DNA of 40,617 nt. Source: Planctomycetaceae bacterium (GTDB lineage Bacteria > Planctomycetota > Planctomycetia > Planctomycetales > Planctomycetaceae). Position numbers and translations under genes: made by a program. A model generated the notes under the pieces. It saw only the letters and a list, made by a program, of their open reading frames with translations, was not told the DNA's origin and ran no database searches. The DNA is taken from positions 1 to 40,617 of the forward strand of contig JAEUII010000431.1 in NCBI GenBank assembly GCA_016795145.1, read 5' to 3'. This document shows positions 33,930 to 40,617 of the stretch, one piece after another. How positions within the stretch are numbered: position 1 is the first letter of the stretch; every line of letters begins with the position of its first letter.

Positions 33930-35906
33930 TCAGATTCGAAGGAAAATCCTCTGTCGGTACAACCACAGAAGAAACAGCCAGAACAACAGGAATGTGGTGG
34001 AGGGCAGCACGAGCGGTGCATACCACTCTGGGTCCAGTGCCTTTGGTCCAAAGACCGTTTCAATGAAACCCGCAAGGTGAACAGAAACCATCCGGTTCCT
34101 CGTCCAGCCTCCAATCAACTGTCCCATCATATACGCAAGGATGGAGTTCGTCCCGACGACAACGAGCGGAAATGCCAGAAGTCTCAGAGGCGCGATATCA
34201 AACAGCAGATAGAAGAGGGCAAGCATCCCGATCACATATCCGCCGCTGAACAGTACCCACGACGGCGTCCAGATGCGTTTGACAACCGGGCAAACGGTCA
34301 TGTGAGCACCAACGCCCAGCCCAAAACAAATCAGTGCCAGAAGGACCAGAAGTCCCAGCTTCTTCGCGGAACTCAACGAGTTGCTCATCAGCCAGTGACC
34401 ACAAATGATTCCCAGCAGCGTCGTGCCGATCGATGGGACAAAGTTCAGTGTGGTGTAGCCACCGGAATTGAACGTGTAGGGATCCGGGTTACTAAACAGC
34501 ACTTTGCGAATCCACGATGGGCCCGACTTTGCGGGCTCTGTAGATTCCGATTCCGATTCTGTCGCCGGAGGGAGTGGTGTCGTTGCGTCTGGCGTTCCAG
34601 GAGGTGCAGCGGGAGGTGTTGCAGCAGGAGTCTCAGCAGACTGAGTCGGTTGATTACCCGCGGGTTGAGCTTCAGCAGGAACCTGTGGCTGAGGTTCATC
34701 GATCAGCGGAGCCGGAGCTTTGCCGTTCAAAGCATCATCGGGCTTTGATTGTTCTCCAGCAGGCGGTGTTGCTGGTTCCTGAATCGTTGCGGGCGTCGCC
34801 ACCGGAGGATCCTGGAACGACACCGTCATCCAGCGAGAAGCAGATGGAAGCGAAGCCTTTGGTTCAGCATTCTCGCCGGCATCTTCCTTCACCGGCACAG
34901 TTCGAAACTGTGGCAGCAGCCACTGATCAATACGAAAGGCAATGTTGCCGTTCTTTGACCAGGCCGACCACGAGCCTTCGAAGATTTCTCGGTCCTGCAG
35001 CGGCGTATCGGCGAGGGGAACTTTCACTCCGACTGCTTCGTAGTTGTAATCGGCAGGCGGCGGATTCAGCTTGAACCAGGTCCAATGCACGGAAAGAAGA
35101 ATCGCCAGCGCGGCAAACTGCACGGAGCGCTTTTGATCCAACAACAGCCAGGCAAAGAAATATCCAAAACCAATCTGACATAGAACATTCGGAAAAATCC
35201 AGACGGTTCGCGACGCCTGTCCCGTGGAAAGAAAAACGCCCAGCAGCACCAGCACGACAGAGCGGCACAGTGCATGGAACGCACGTGAGAACCAGCCATG
35301 GCCCTGCTCTTCGCGGCGTGCGTAAGAGAACGGCATGGAGACGCCGACCATGAACATGAATGCGGGCTGGATCAAATCCCAGAACGACACTTTCCCGTAG
35401 CCGAACGCACTGATCCATGCGGGATGATCAAAGTGGAATGCCAGACTCTTCCACCATTCATAATTGTGAACCTTCCAGACCGGTAGATCTGGGTCAAGCT
35501 TCGCAAATGCCGCGATGCCGAACCCGGAGGCGGCCAGCATCATCATGATGAAGCCCCGATAGGCGTCGAGCGATACCAGGCGAACAGCAGGCTTCGGTGC
35601 TTTTGTCTTTCCGGATCGCCCGGCTGGCGGATTGGCTTTCGGTGGTTCGGCTGCAGGCGCAGGGCTGATCGGCGGTTGCTTTTGAACCGCGTAGGTTTCA
35701 ACAGGAGCAGACTTCTGTGGTGAAGAGGTTCCAGCATTCGGTGTCGCGGCGGGTTTCGGTAGGCTTGACGGAGAAGTACCAGGCGATGGTGTTCCGGCCG
35801 GCATCGGTGACGAAGGCTTCGCGGGAATTGGCTTGCCGACCATTCGCGCTTCTTCCATGTTCACAATTCTCGCCACGACAGCCAGCCGGTCATGTTTCGT
35901 TCGCAT
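33930..35906 (-). CDS. Heparan-alpha-glucosaminide N-acetyltransferase-like membrane protein (DUF5009/DUF1624 type)
   Basis: The product is about 658 residues if translated from ATG 35906; the frame extends to a TTG at 36011, and ATGs at 35858 and 35843 are also possible. Residues about 25-105 form a Pro-, Ala- and Lys-rich segment. The conserved opening of the family, RLVSLDAYRGFIMMM, begins at about 109. Several membrane helices follow, with FWDLIQPAFMFMVGVSMPFSY, a family landmark. About 337-465 is another Pro-, Ala- and Glu-rich insertion of roughly 130 residues, then SNPDPYTFNSGGYTTLNFVP and further helices to the end. Family members move acetyl groups across membranes onto sugars. The close coupling to an ABC exporter hints at a shared envelope-sugar function, by inference only. 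Confidence 0.82.
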   Translation of the reverse strand: MRTKHDRLAVVARIVNMEEARMVGKPIPAKPSSPMPAGTPSPGTSPSSLPKPAATPNAGTSSPQKSAPVETYAVQKQPPISPAPAAEPPKANPPAGRSGKTKAPKPAVRLVSLDAYRGFIMMMLAASGFGIAAFAKLDPDLPVWKVHNYEWWKSLAFHFDHPAWISAFGYGKVSFWDLIQPAFMFMVGVSMPFSYARREEQGHGWFSRAFHALCRSVVLVLLGVFLSTGQASRTVWIFPNVLCQIGFGYFFAWLLLDQKRSVQFAALAILLSVHWTWFKLNPPPADYNYEAVGVKVPLADTPLQDREIFEGSWSAWSKNGNIAFRIDQWLLPQFRTVPVKEDAGENAEPKASLPSASRWMTVSFQDPPVATPATIQEPATPPAGEQSKPDDALNGKAPAPLIDEPQPQVPAEAQPAGNQPTQSAETPAATPPAAPPGTPDATTPLPPATESESESTEPAKSGPSWIRKVLFSNPDPYTFNSGGYTTLNFVPSIGTTLLGIICGHWLMSNSLSSAKKLGLLVLLALICFGLGVGAHMTVCPVVKRIWTPSWVLFSGGYVIGMLALFYLLFDIAPLRLLAFPLVVVGTNSILAYMMGQLIGGWTRNRMVSVHLAGFIETVFGPKALDPEWYAPLVLPSTTFLLFWLFLLWLYRQRIFLRI

Positions 35907-36111
35907 CGGATCACCACTTTCACGAGGTATGCACGGGCGGGATATCGTACCAGCAGGGAGGGAGGGGTTGTCGAGGAAGGAGATGTGTCGATGGTCAAAC
36001 GCGGCGGACAAAGGGTTGCAGTCGAGTGGGCAGAGAACTAAATGGTTAGGGTTTAATGGTTAATGAGAATTGCAAAATGGAAATTGTCTTTTTTGCGGCA
36101 CGCTGTTGTGT

Positions 36112-37380
36112 TCAGCGGTTCGCCGTTTCGAGTCGTTTCTTCCAGCGAGTGACTTCTTTTTCCAGCAGTTCTTTTGGCTTCGTTGTGAAGTAGTCATAGC
36201 CAACACGATTTTTCGCGGCCATTTCACTGTACGTTGAGTAGATGACGCCGTCTTCGGCCCCGGCAAAAATTGGTTTTCCGGTTTCAAAGTCGTAGAAGCG
36301 AGCCCAATAGATCTCCGTCGACGAAGCGTCTGGGACATAGTCCGTTTTGCCGTCAGCGTTCTTCGTCTTCTTCAGGCCAGTGATTCGATGAGTATCCAGC
36401 CAGGACAGAGCAGGCTCAATGATCGCCTTCGTTGATTCATCGGTGGGGCCTCGTCGCATCAGGAATTTCAGCATCGACGCGCTTTCGCCGCCGCTGAGAG
36501 AAACGGGTTCCTTCTTTCGAGCACTGATGGGAGCGAGGCTGATGGGATCATGCTGAGCACACCAGACCGTTGGATGCTGATCGATCCGGATTTGCATTCG
36601 ACTCAGACAAATCAAAGCACGCTGGAAGGACTCGCGTGCCCTGGTGCGAAGAGCAGTCTCCGTGAATTCAAACGGACCATTTCCCTCTGCCACGTCCAGC
36701 ATCACTTCCATCGCGTGCAGCATGGCATCATCGTTCAGCGTGATGGCTTCGTGATAACCGGATTCGATCGGATAATTCTGCGGCCATCCTCCGTTCGGAT
36801 ACTGAGCATCGAAGAGCCACTTCAGTCCCTTCAGCGCGGCCTGCTTTGCTGTTTCGTTTTTCGTATGCTTGTAGACTCGCGCGAGAAACCGAATCTGCTC
36901 GGTCGTGCTGCGATTGTCGAGCGTTCCGCAGTAATGCCAGCCATCGCCATTCTGTGAGGTCCAGTGAGTCCCCTTCGCACGCGGTCCCCTGGAGTAATCG
37001 ATGGACTTGGACCAGCCACCTGAGGGAGTCTGATAGCTCAGTACGACTTCCGTGAGCTTTCCAGCCTCGTCGGTCAGATACCAGCTTTCCGGCACGTCGT
37101 TATCCGGTTCGAACTCCTTGCTGTTCGAGGGAGCAGGTGCAGACTTGGTTTTTCCAATCGACCGACATTCTTCGGCGAGGACGGAGCGTTCCGTCTCCTC
37201 GAGGTGCTTCGAGCGATCCAGGTAGTCCAGCCAGACGAGACGTTCGCCATCCGGTAACGCAGCAATGCGGTCCTTTGTGAGCGTCTTAAAGTCATCATCT
37301 TTTGTCAGGGCCGCGTCTTGAGGCGTTGTCTTACCATGAACAAGGATTGGCAAAGTCACAAGCAGCAGAAGGATGCTCAT
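36112..37380 (-). CDS. Secreted pectate lyase, polysaccharide lyase family 10
   Basis: Pectate lyases split homogalacturonan by beta-elimination. The 422-residue product has a short signal peptide (SILLLLVTLPILVHG) and a lyase domain over about residues 95-415. Family-10 landmarks are present: SGGWSKSIDYSRGP, GTLDNRSTTEQIRFLARVY, NGGWPQNYP, TLNDDAMLHAMEVM, WCAQHDPISL and LSGGESASM. The N-terminal 95 residues are a polar extension with EERSVLAEECRS-like helices, not part of the catalytic domain. It probably acts outside the cytoplasm on algal or plant polymers, matching a planctomycete way of life. It stands alone, divergent from trxB over 338 bases. Assignment to family 10 rests on motif memory. 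Confidence 0.85.
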   Translation of the reverse strand: MSILLLLVTLPILVHGKTTPQDAALTKDDDFKTLTKDRIAALPDGERLVWLDYLDRSKHLEETERSVLAEECRSIGKTKSAPAPSNSKEFEPDNDVPESWYLTDEAGKLTEVVLSYQTPSGGWSKSIDYSRGPRAKGTHWTSQNGDGWHYCGTLDNRSTTEQIRFLARVYKHTKNETAKQAALKGLKWLFDAQYPNGGWPQNYPIESGYHEAITLNDDAMLHAMEVMLDVAEGNGPFEFTETALRTRARESFQRALICLSRMQIRIDQHPTVWCAQHDPISLAPISARKKEPVSLSGGESASMLKFLMRRGPTDESTKAIIEPALSWLDTHRITGLKKTKNADGKTDYVPDASSTEIYWARFYDFETGKPIFAGAEDGVIYSTYSEMAAKNRVGYDYFTTKPKELLEKEVTRWKKRLETANR

Positions 37381-37718
37381 AGGTTTTCGCTCACACCAGA
37401 GTTTCCGAAGGCACCGGAATGATACCGGACCTCCACGCGTCTGTCGCCTGGCTCGCCAGTCGAAGAGTGTCTCAGGACACGTCGCCGCATGATTCGTGAT
37501 CTTCGCCAGAAGTCGAGCGATGCCATTTTCCCGAACTTTCGCGACGCCATTGATGAATAGTGTGCTCTGTTGTCGACCGGCGTGAAACGCGATAGCCTTC
37601 CCGATGCGGTAGCCGTCGCCCGGAAAACTGGGGGACGCTGGCGCCGTATTTGGCTCACACGCAAATCACCAAGACAAAACAGGGCCTGATTAGCTCTGTG
37701 GAAATGACTGGGCATACG
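37381..37718. other. Divergent intergenic region between pectate lyase and thioredoxin reductase genes
   Basis: This 338-base gap should contain the promoters of both genes. A long minus-strand frame covers it and the start of trxB, but it is an artefact: it runs antisense to a real gene and shows no domain. I see no repeat or hairpin worth naming here. Confidence 0.5.
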
Positions 37719-38771
37719 ATGACCGAGAAAGTGACGATCATTGGTTCCGGACCTGCCGGATGGACTGCGGCGATCTACACAGCGCGTGCGGAGCTGAATC
37801 CGATTGTGTACGAAGGGGCATTTACGGAGGAAAATCGCCAGAAGGGAACTCTGCCGCTGGGGCAGTTGTCCCTGACAACGGAAGTCGAGAACTTCCCGGG
37901 GTTTCCTTTCGGCGATATGACAGGATATCTGGATTCCTCGATTGCAAAAGACAAGCGCCAGTACATGGCTCCTCACGGAAAGCATGGCGTGAGTGGTCCG
38001 GAGCTGATGGAACTGATGCGTCAGCAGGCGACCAACTTCGGGACTCGTATCGTCACCGATGACATCGTCAGCGTCGACCTGTCTCAGAGGCCCTTCAAAC
38101 TGAAGACTTTAAGCGGCGAAGAGTTCACCTCCCACGCGATCATCATCGCCACCGGCGCGAGGGCCAACTACCTGGGGCTGCCTTCGGAAGACGCGTTCAA
38201 GAACCGAGGCGTATCGGCATGTGCGGTGTGCGATGGTGCTCTGCCGCGATTCCGCAACAAGCCCGTCGTCGTTGTGGGTGGCGGCGACAGTGCGATGGAA
38301 GAAGCGAACTTCCTGACGAAGTTTGCGTCGGTTGTCTACATCATTCACCGTCGCGATTCGTTCCGTGCCAGCCGCATCATGGCGGAACGAGCATTGAATA
38401 ATCACAAGATCCAGGTGAAGTGGAACTCCACCATCGACGAAGTCCTGGGCGACGACAAGAACGGAGTCACCGGCGTTCGAATTCGCAGCACGGTGGATGC
38501 GTCGAAGACAGAAACGCTGGAAGCAACAGGTTACTTCGCCGCCATCGGGCATACTCCCAACACCGACTTCCTGAATGGACAGGTGCAGACCAACGAGAAG
38601 GGCTACATCGTTTGGCCAACCGCCCATCGCACCTACACAAGCGTTGAAGGCGTATTTGCTGCCGGCGACGTTGCTGACGACTATTTCCGCCAGGCGATTA
38701 CGGCCGCGGGATCCGGTTGCATGGCAGCCCTGGACGCAGAACGCTGGCTGTCGGCTCAGGGAATTGAATAG
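37719..38771 (+). CDS. trxB: Thioredoxin reductase
   Basis: Thioredoxin reductase passes electrons from NADPH through FAD to thioredoxin. I take ATG 37719 as start because the FAD fold begins at once ([20 protein letters not shown]); 37704 is an alternative. The 350-residue product has the redox-active motif CAVCDGA at 168-174 and the NADPH fold [19 protein letters not shown]. The FAD-binding motif near the C-terminus reads [20 protein letters not shown]. Unlike the usual enzymes, it has about 27 extra residues at about 64-92 (within [20 protein letters not shown]) just after the VENFPGFP motif. It is followed by a palindromic repeat and moaC on the same strand. Cytoplasmic. Confidence 0.95.
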   Translation: MTEKVTIIGSGPAGWTAAIYTARAELNPIVYEGAFTEENRQKGTLPLGQLSLTTEVENFPGFPFGDMTGYLDSSIAKDKRQYMAPHGKHGVSGPELMELMRQQATNFGTRIVTDDIVSVDLSQRPFKLKTLSGEEFTSHAIIIATGARANYLGLPSEDAFKNRGVSACAVCDGALPRFRNKPVVVVGGGDSAMEEANFLTKFASVVYIIHRRDSFRASRIMAERALNNHKIQVKWNSTIDEVLGDDKNGVTGVRIRSTVDASKTETLEATGYFAAIGHTPNTDFLNGQVQTNEKGYIVWPTAHRTYTSVEGVFAAGDVADDYFRQAITAAGSGCMAALDAERWLSAQGIE

Positions 38772-38785
38772 TCCCTCGTTAAAAC

Positions 38786-38862
38786 TGAGCCGCAAGGCGC
38801 TAGCCGCGGGTGTTTTCCCAGTATTCTCCGGACACTCACCCGCAGCAATCGCTTGCGGCTCA
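38786..38862. repeat. Dispersed 77-base palindrome, copy 2
   Basis: The arms 38786-38812 (tgagccgcaaggcgctagcc and on) and 38837-38862 are reverse complements apart from a few changes and one missing base. The arms match copy 1 at 9053-9129 closely, while the loops differ. It sits 14 bases after the trxB stop codon and 22 bases before the moaC start, so it may act in transcript ending or stability. Confidence 0.85.
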
Positions 38863-38884
38863 CTTCTCATTGCTGAGTGCTGAG

Positions 38885-39358
38885 ATGTCTGAGCTTTCGC
38901 ATTTTGCCAAAGACGGTTCGAGCCATATGGTGGACGTTGGGGGAAAACCCGTGACCCACCGGATGGCTCGAGCGGAAGGCTGTGTGTTAATGCAGCCAGC
39001 GACTTTGCGGTTATTGCAGCAGAAAGAGCTCGCAAAGGGCGATGTTCTGGAGGTTGCACGGCTAGCCGGGATTATGGCCACAAAACGCACGTCGGATCTG
39101 ATTCCCCTGTGCCATGTGCTTCCTTTGGAACATGTCAGTGTGCAGTTTTCGTTTCCGTCGGAAAACTGTGTTCGGACAGAAGTGCGAGTAGAAGCGACGG
39201 CGAAAACGGGTGTAGAAATGGAGGCTCTGACGGCCGTTTCAGTGATCTGTCTGACCATTTATGACATGTGCAAAGCGGTGGATCGAGCCATGGAGATTGG
39301 CCAGATTCGTCTGCTGGAAAAGTCAGGTGGTCGTTCAGGACACTTTGTCAGAGAATAG
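38885..39358 (+). CDS. moaC: Cyclic pyranopterin monophosphate synthase MoaC
   Basis: MoaC completes the first step of molybdenum cofactor synthesis, converting the 3',8-cyclo-GTP made by MoaA to cyclic pyranopterin monophosphate. The 157-residue product from ATG 38885 matches the family length; the frame runs upstream into the palindrome at 38810, which is not coding. Conserved parts are [20 protein letters not shown] (about 62-81) and [20 protein letters not shown] with DMCKAVDR. The catalytic His is in the LCHVLPL motif. No other moa or moe gene is in the window. A palindromic repeat separates it from trxB, so the two may not share a full transcript. The ribosome-binding site is weak. Confidence 0.95.
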   Translation: MSELSHFAKDGSSHMVDVGGKPVTHRMARAEGCVLMQPATLRLLQQKELAKGDVLEVARLAGIMATKRTSDLIPLCHVLPLEHVSVQFSFPSENCVRTEVRVEATAKTGVEMEALTAVSVICLTIYDMCKAVDRAMEIGQIRLLEKSGGRSGHFVRE

Positions 39359-39433
39359 ATTCGGTCCTGATGGAATGGGGCGTTTTGGTGTCCTGAGACT
39401 GCACCAAAGTGCATCCTTGAAGAGTGAACGGGT

Positions 39434-40438
39434 ATGTCGGCAACAGCATCACAGCGTGATTTACTGAAGCAGCAGATTCAGGACCTGCTGTCTTCCGACC
39501 TGCGCGCGGTGCAGAAGCTGTTGTCGCAGCAGTTCAGCAATCCGAACATGTTTGTTCAGGATGTGGCTCAGCACGTCAGTCGCTTTCAGGGCAAGCAGAT
39601 TCGCCCCATCCTGACTCTGTTGAGTGCCAAAGCCTGCGGAGCTACTGCGGCCCAGATGACGAACGTGATTCGACTGGCTGCCGTCGTTGAGATGATTCAC
39701 TCCGCAACGCTCGTGCATGACGACGTGATTGACGACGCGGACCTTCGTCGACACGTTTCGACCGTCCATCGCCGCTGGAACACGGAAACCAGTGTTTTGT
39801 TTGGCGACTATCTGTTTTCGAAAGCCTTTCATCTCGCCGCGACAACGGGTGACGCGGAAGCGTGTCGCCTGATTGGCCGAGCAACCAACCGCACGTGTGA
39901 AGGTGAACTGAATCAGATTGCTGCTCGGCTTGAACAGTCAAAGCTGGAGAGCGATTACTTTCGAGTCATCCATGGCAAGACGGCTCAGTTGTTTGCCGTC
40001 AGCTGCCGCCTGGGTGCTCGCTGTGCCGGTGCTTCGGAAGACGTACAGAATCGATTGAGCCTCTTTGGATGCCGGCTTGGTTTGGCATTCCAGATTGCGG
40101 ATGACATTCTGGATCTGACCGAGACGGCCGAACAGACGGGCAAGGACTCCGCGAATGATCTCGCAAATCATCGACTGACGCTTCCGATTCTGCGTGCTCT
40201 GAAAGAAGCGTCCGGGGAAGACACCCTTCAGCTTCGCGAGCTGATGGATTCCAATCTTCCTGCTGATCGGCAGAGACTAAAAGAACTTCCAGCTCTGCGA
40301 CACGGTGTGCTGTCCGCAAAAGCAACCGCCGATGAACTCGCCGGACGGGCTCAAAAATCGCTGGCCAGTTTGCCTCAAACGCAATGCAGACGTGTTCTTG
40401 AACAGCTTGCGTTGTTCTCTGTCGGACGGTCAAACTGA
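39434..40438 (+). CDS. Polyprenyl diphosphate synthase (probably all-trans, octaprenyl or similar)
   Basis: This enzyme extends allylic diphosphates with isopentenyl diphosphate to make quinone side chains. The 334-residue product has the two metal-binding motifs: the first aspartate-rich motif DDVIDD at 96-101 and the second, DDILD, at 223-227. KQIRP sits at 54-58 and HGKTAQLF at about 180-187. These order and spacings are those of the IspB/heptaprenyl synthase group; chain length cannot be fixed. It should be cytoplasmic and supply menaquinone or ubiquinone synthesis. ATG 39434 is preceded by AGTGAACGGGT. It follows moaC after 75 bases on the same strand and faces the bS20-like gene. Confidence 0.9.
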   Translation: MSATASQRDLLKQQIQDLLSSDLRAVQKLLSQQFSNPNMFVQDVAQHVSRFQGKQIRPILTLLSAKACGATAAQMTNVIRLAAVVEMIHSATLVHDDVIDDADLRRHVSTVHRRWNTETSVLFGDYLFSKAFHLAATTGDAEACRLIGRATNRTCEGELNQIAARLEQSKLESDYFRVIHGKTAQLFAVSCRLGARCAGASEDVQNRLSLFGCRLGLAFQIADDILDLTETAEQTGKDSANDLANHRLTLPILRALKEASGEDTLQLRELMDSNLPADRQRLKELPALRHGVLSAKATADELAGRAQKSLASLPQTQCRRVLEQLALFSVGRSN

Positions 40439-40446
40439 GCAGGCGG

Positions 40447-40463
40447 CCTCCGGAAAGCGGAGG
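40447..40463 (+). other. Small hairpin downstream of the polyprenyl synthase gene
   Basis: The arms cctccg (40447-40452) and cggagg (40458-40463) pair around gaaag, eight bases after the stop codon. No T-run follows, so it may be a factor-dependent end signal or a stabilising structure. Confidence 0.35.
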
Positions 40464-40507
40464 GCGGAAAGCCGATAAGATAGCGCTAACACACCGCGCA
40501 GCAAAAA

Positions 40508-40529
40508 GGGCTGCCTGAAGAGGCAGCCC
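40508..40529 (-). terminator. Intrinsic terminator of the bS20-like gene
   Basis: The arms gggctgcct (40508-40516) and aggcagccc (40521-40529) pair perfectly around gaag. Read on the minus strand, the hairpin is followed at once by TTTTTGC. It lies 25 bases after the stop codon of the minus-strand gene at the window edge. Confidence 0.9.
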
Positions 40530-40554
40530 GGCAATTGAGCGAATTCTCGCTGGA

Positions 40555-40617
40555 TTAGCCTACGAAGGTCTTTCGCTTCAGCGAAGCCAGTCGTGACTTT
40601 GTGCGAGATGCTGTGTT
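40555..40617 (-). CDS. rpsT: C-terminal end of a small basic protein, probably ribosomal protein bS20 (5' part outside window)
   Basis: Only the last 20 codons and the TAA stop lie in the window. They read NTASRTKSRLASLKRKTFVG, strongly basic, and resemble the closing helix of bS20 (typically HKN-A-R-KSRL-). A strong terminator directly follows, as expected for a highly expressed ribosomal gene. With so little sequence the identification is tentative. Confidence 0.6.
   Translation of the reverse strand, partial: NTASRTKSRLASLKRKTFVG

Noticed and set aside
33112..34080. A 322-codon plus-strand open frame
   Set aside because: It is antisense to the ABC ATP-binding protein with all its motifs.
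37377..37985. A 202-codon minus-strand open frame between pectate lyase and trxB
   Set aside because: Its first part is antisense to trxB and its composition is Arg/Ser-rich; the pectate lyase has its own start and signal peptide.
38109..39059. A 316-codon minus-strand open frame
   Set aside because: It overlaps trxB, the palindrome and moaC on the opposite strand and has no recognisable feature.

Overview
The window looks like a chromosomal segment of a planctomycete (Planctomycetota), probably of the Planctomycetaceae/Gimesia/Fuerstiella kind. I infer this from four things: a giant VIT/von Willebrand A protein paired with an ECF sigma factor, a small membrane protein opening with the Asn-Pro-Tyr-Gln-Pro-Pro signature common in this phylum, a secreted family-10 pectate lyase, and many short dispersed palindromes between genes. 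Base composition is moderately G+C rich and looks even. There is no sign of a phage, plasmid or CRISPR array, and I recognised no tRNA or rRNA gene.

Layout. Positions 1-9014 (minus) hold one open frame of at least 3004 codons: an N-terminal membrane-anchored, FecR-like and VIT-vWA protein with a very long helical C-terminal region, cut by the window edge. Its likely ECF sigma factor lies just upstream (9146-9700). Next come tex (10163-12367) and recA (12530-13612), both minus. About 2 kb of repeat-rich, gene-poor DNA (13613-15633) follows, carrying the remnant of a Y1-type transposase between inverted repeat copies. A zinc-ribbon membrane protein (15634-17709, plus) faces a small membrane protein (17828-18268), glpK, recJ and an FHA-domain protein, all minus.

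Positions 22324-27981 contain the most interesting group. Three small exported proteins share the same C-terminal Thr-Ile-Ala-Ala ending. Two of them precede a lipoprotein secretin and a large periplasmic protein with Ig-like, chaperone-like repeats. I read this as a candidate uncharacterised surface-protein export or assembly system. The central evidence is sequence similarity among the small proteins plus gene order; function is inference.

The remainder is metabolic and transport genes: an MFS nucleoside-type permease and an aldehyde dehydrogenase (minus), a free-standing BON protein (plus), a minus-strand block of ABC-2 exporter genes with a heparan-glucosaminide acetyltransferase-like membrane protein, a pectate lyase (minus), then thioredoxin reductase, moaC and a polyprenyl diphosphate synthase on the plus strand. 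The right edge cuts a minus-strand gene whose last 20 residues resemble ribosomal protein bS20.

Several convergent or terminal junctions carry clear intrinsic-terminator hairpins (after recA, at 28011-28040, after the aldehyde dehydrogenase and after the bS20-like gene). Dispersed intergenic repeats of at least three families occur, including a near-identical 77-base palindrome at 9053-9129 and 38786-38862.
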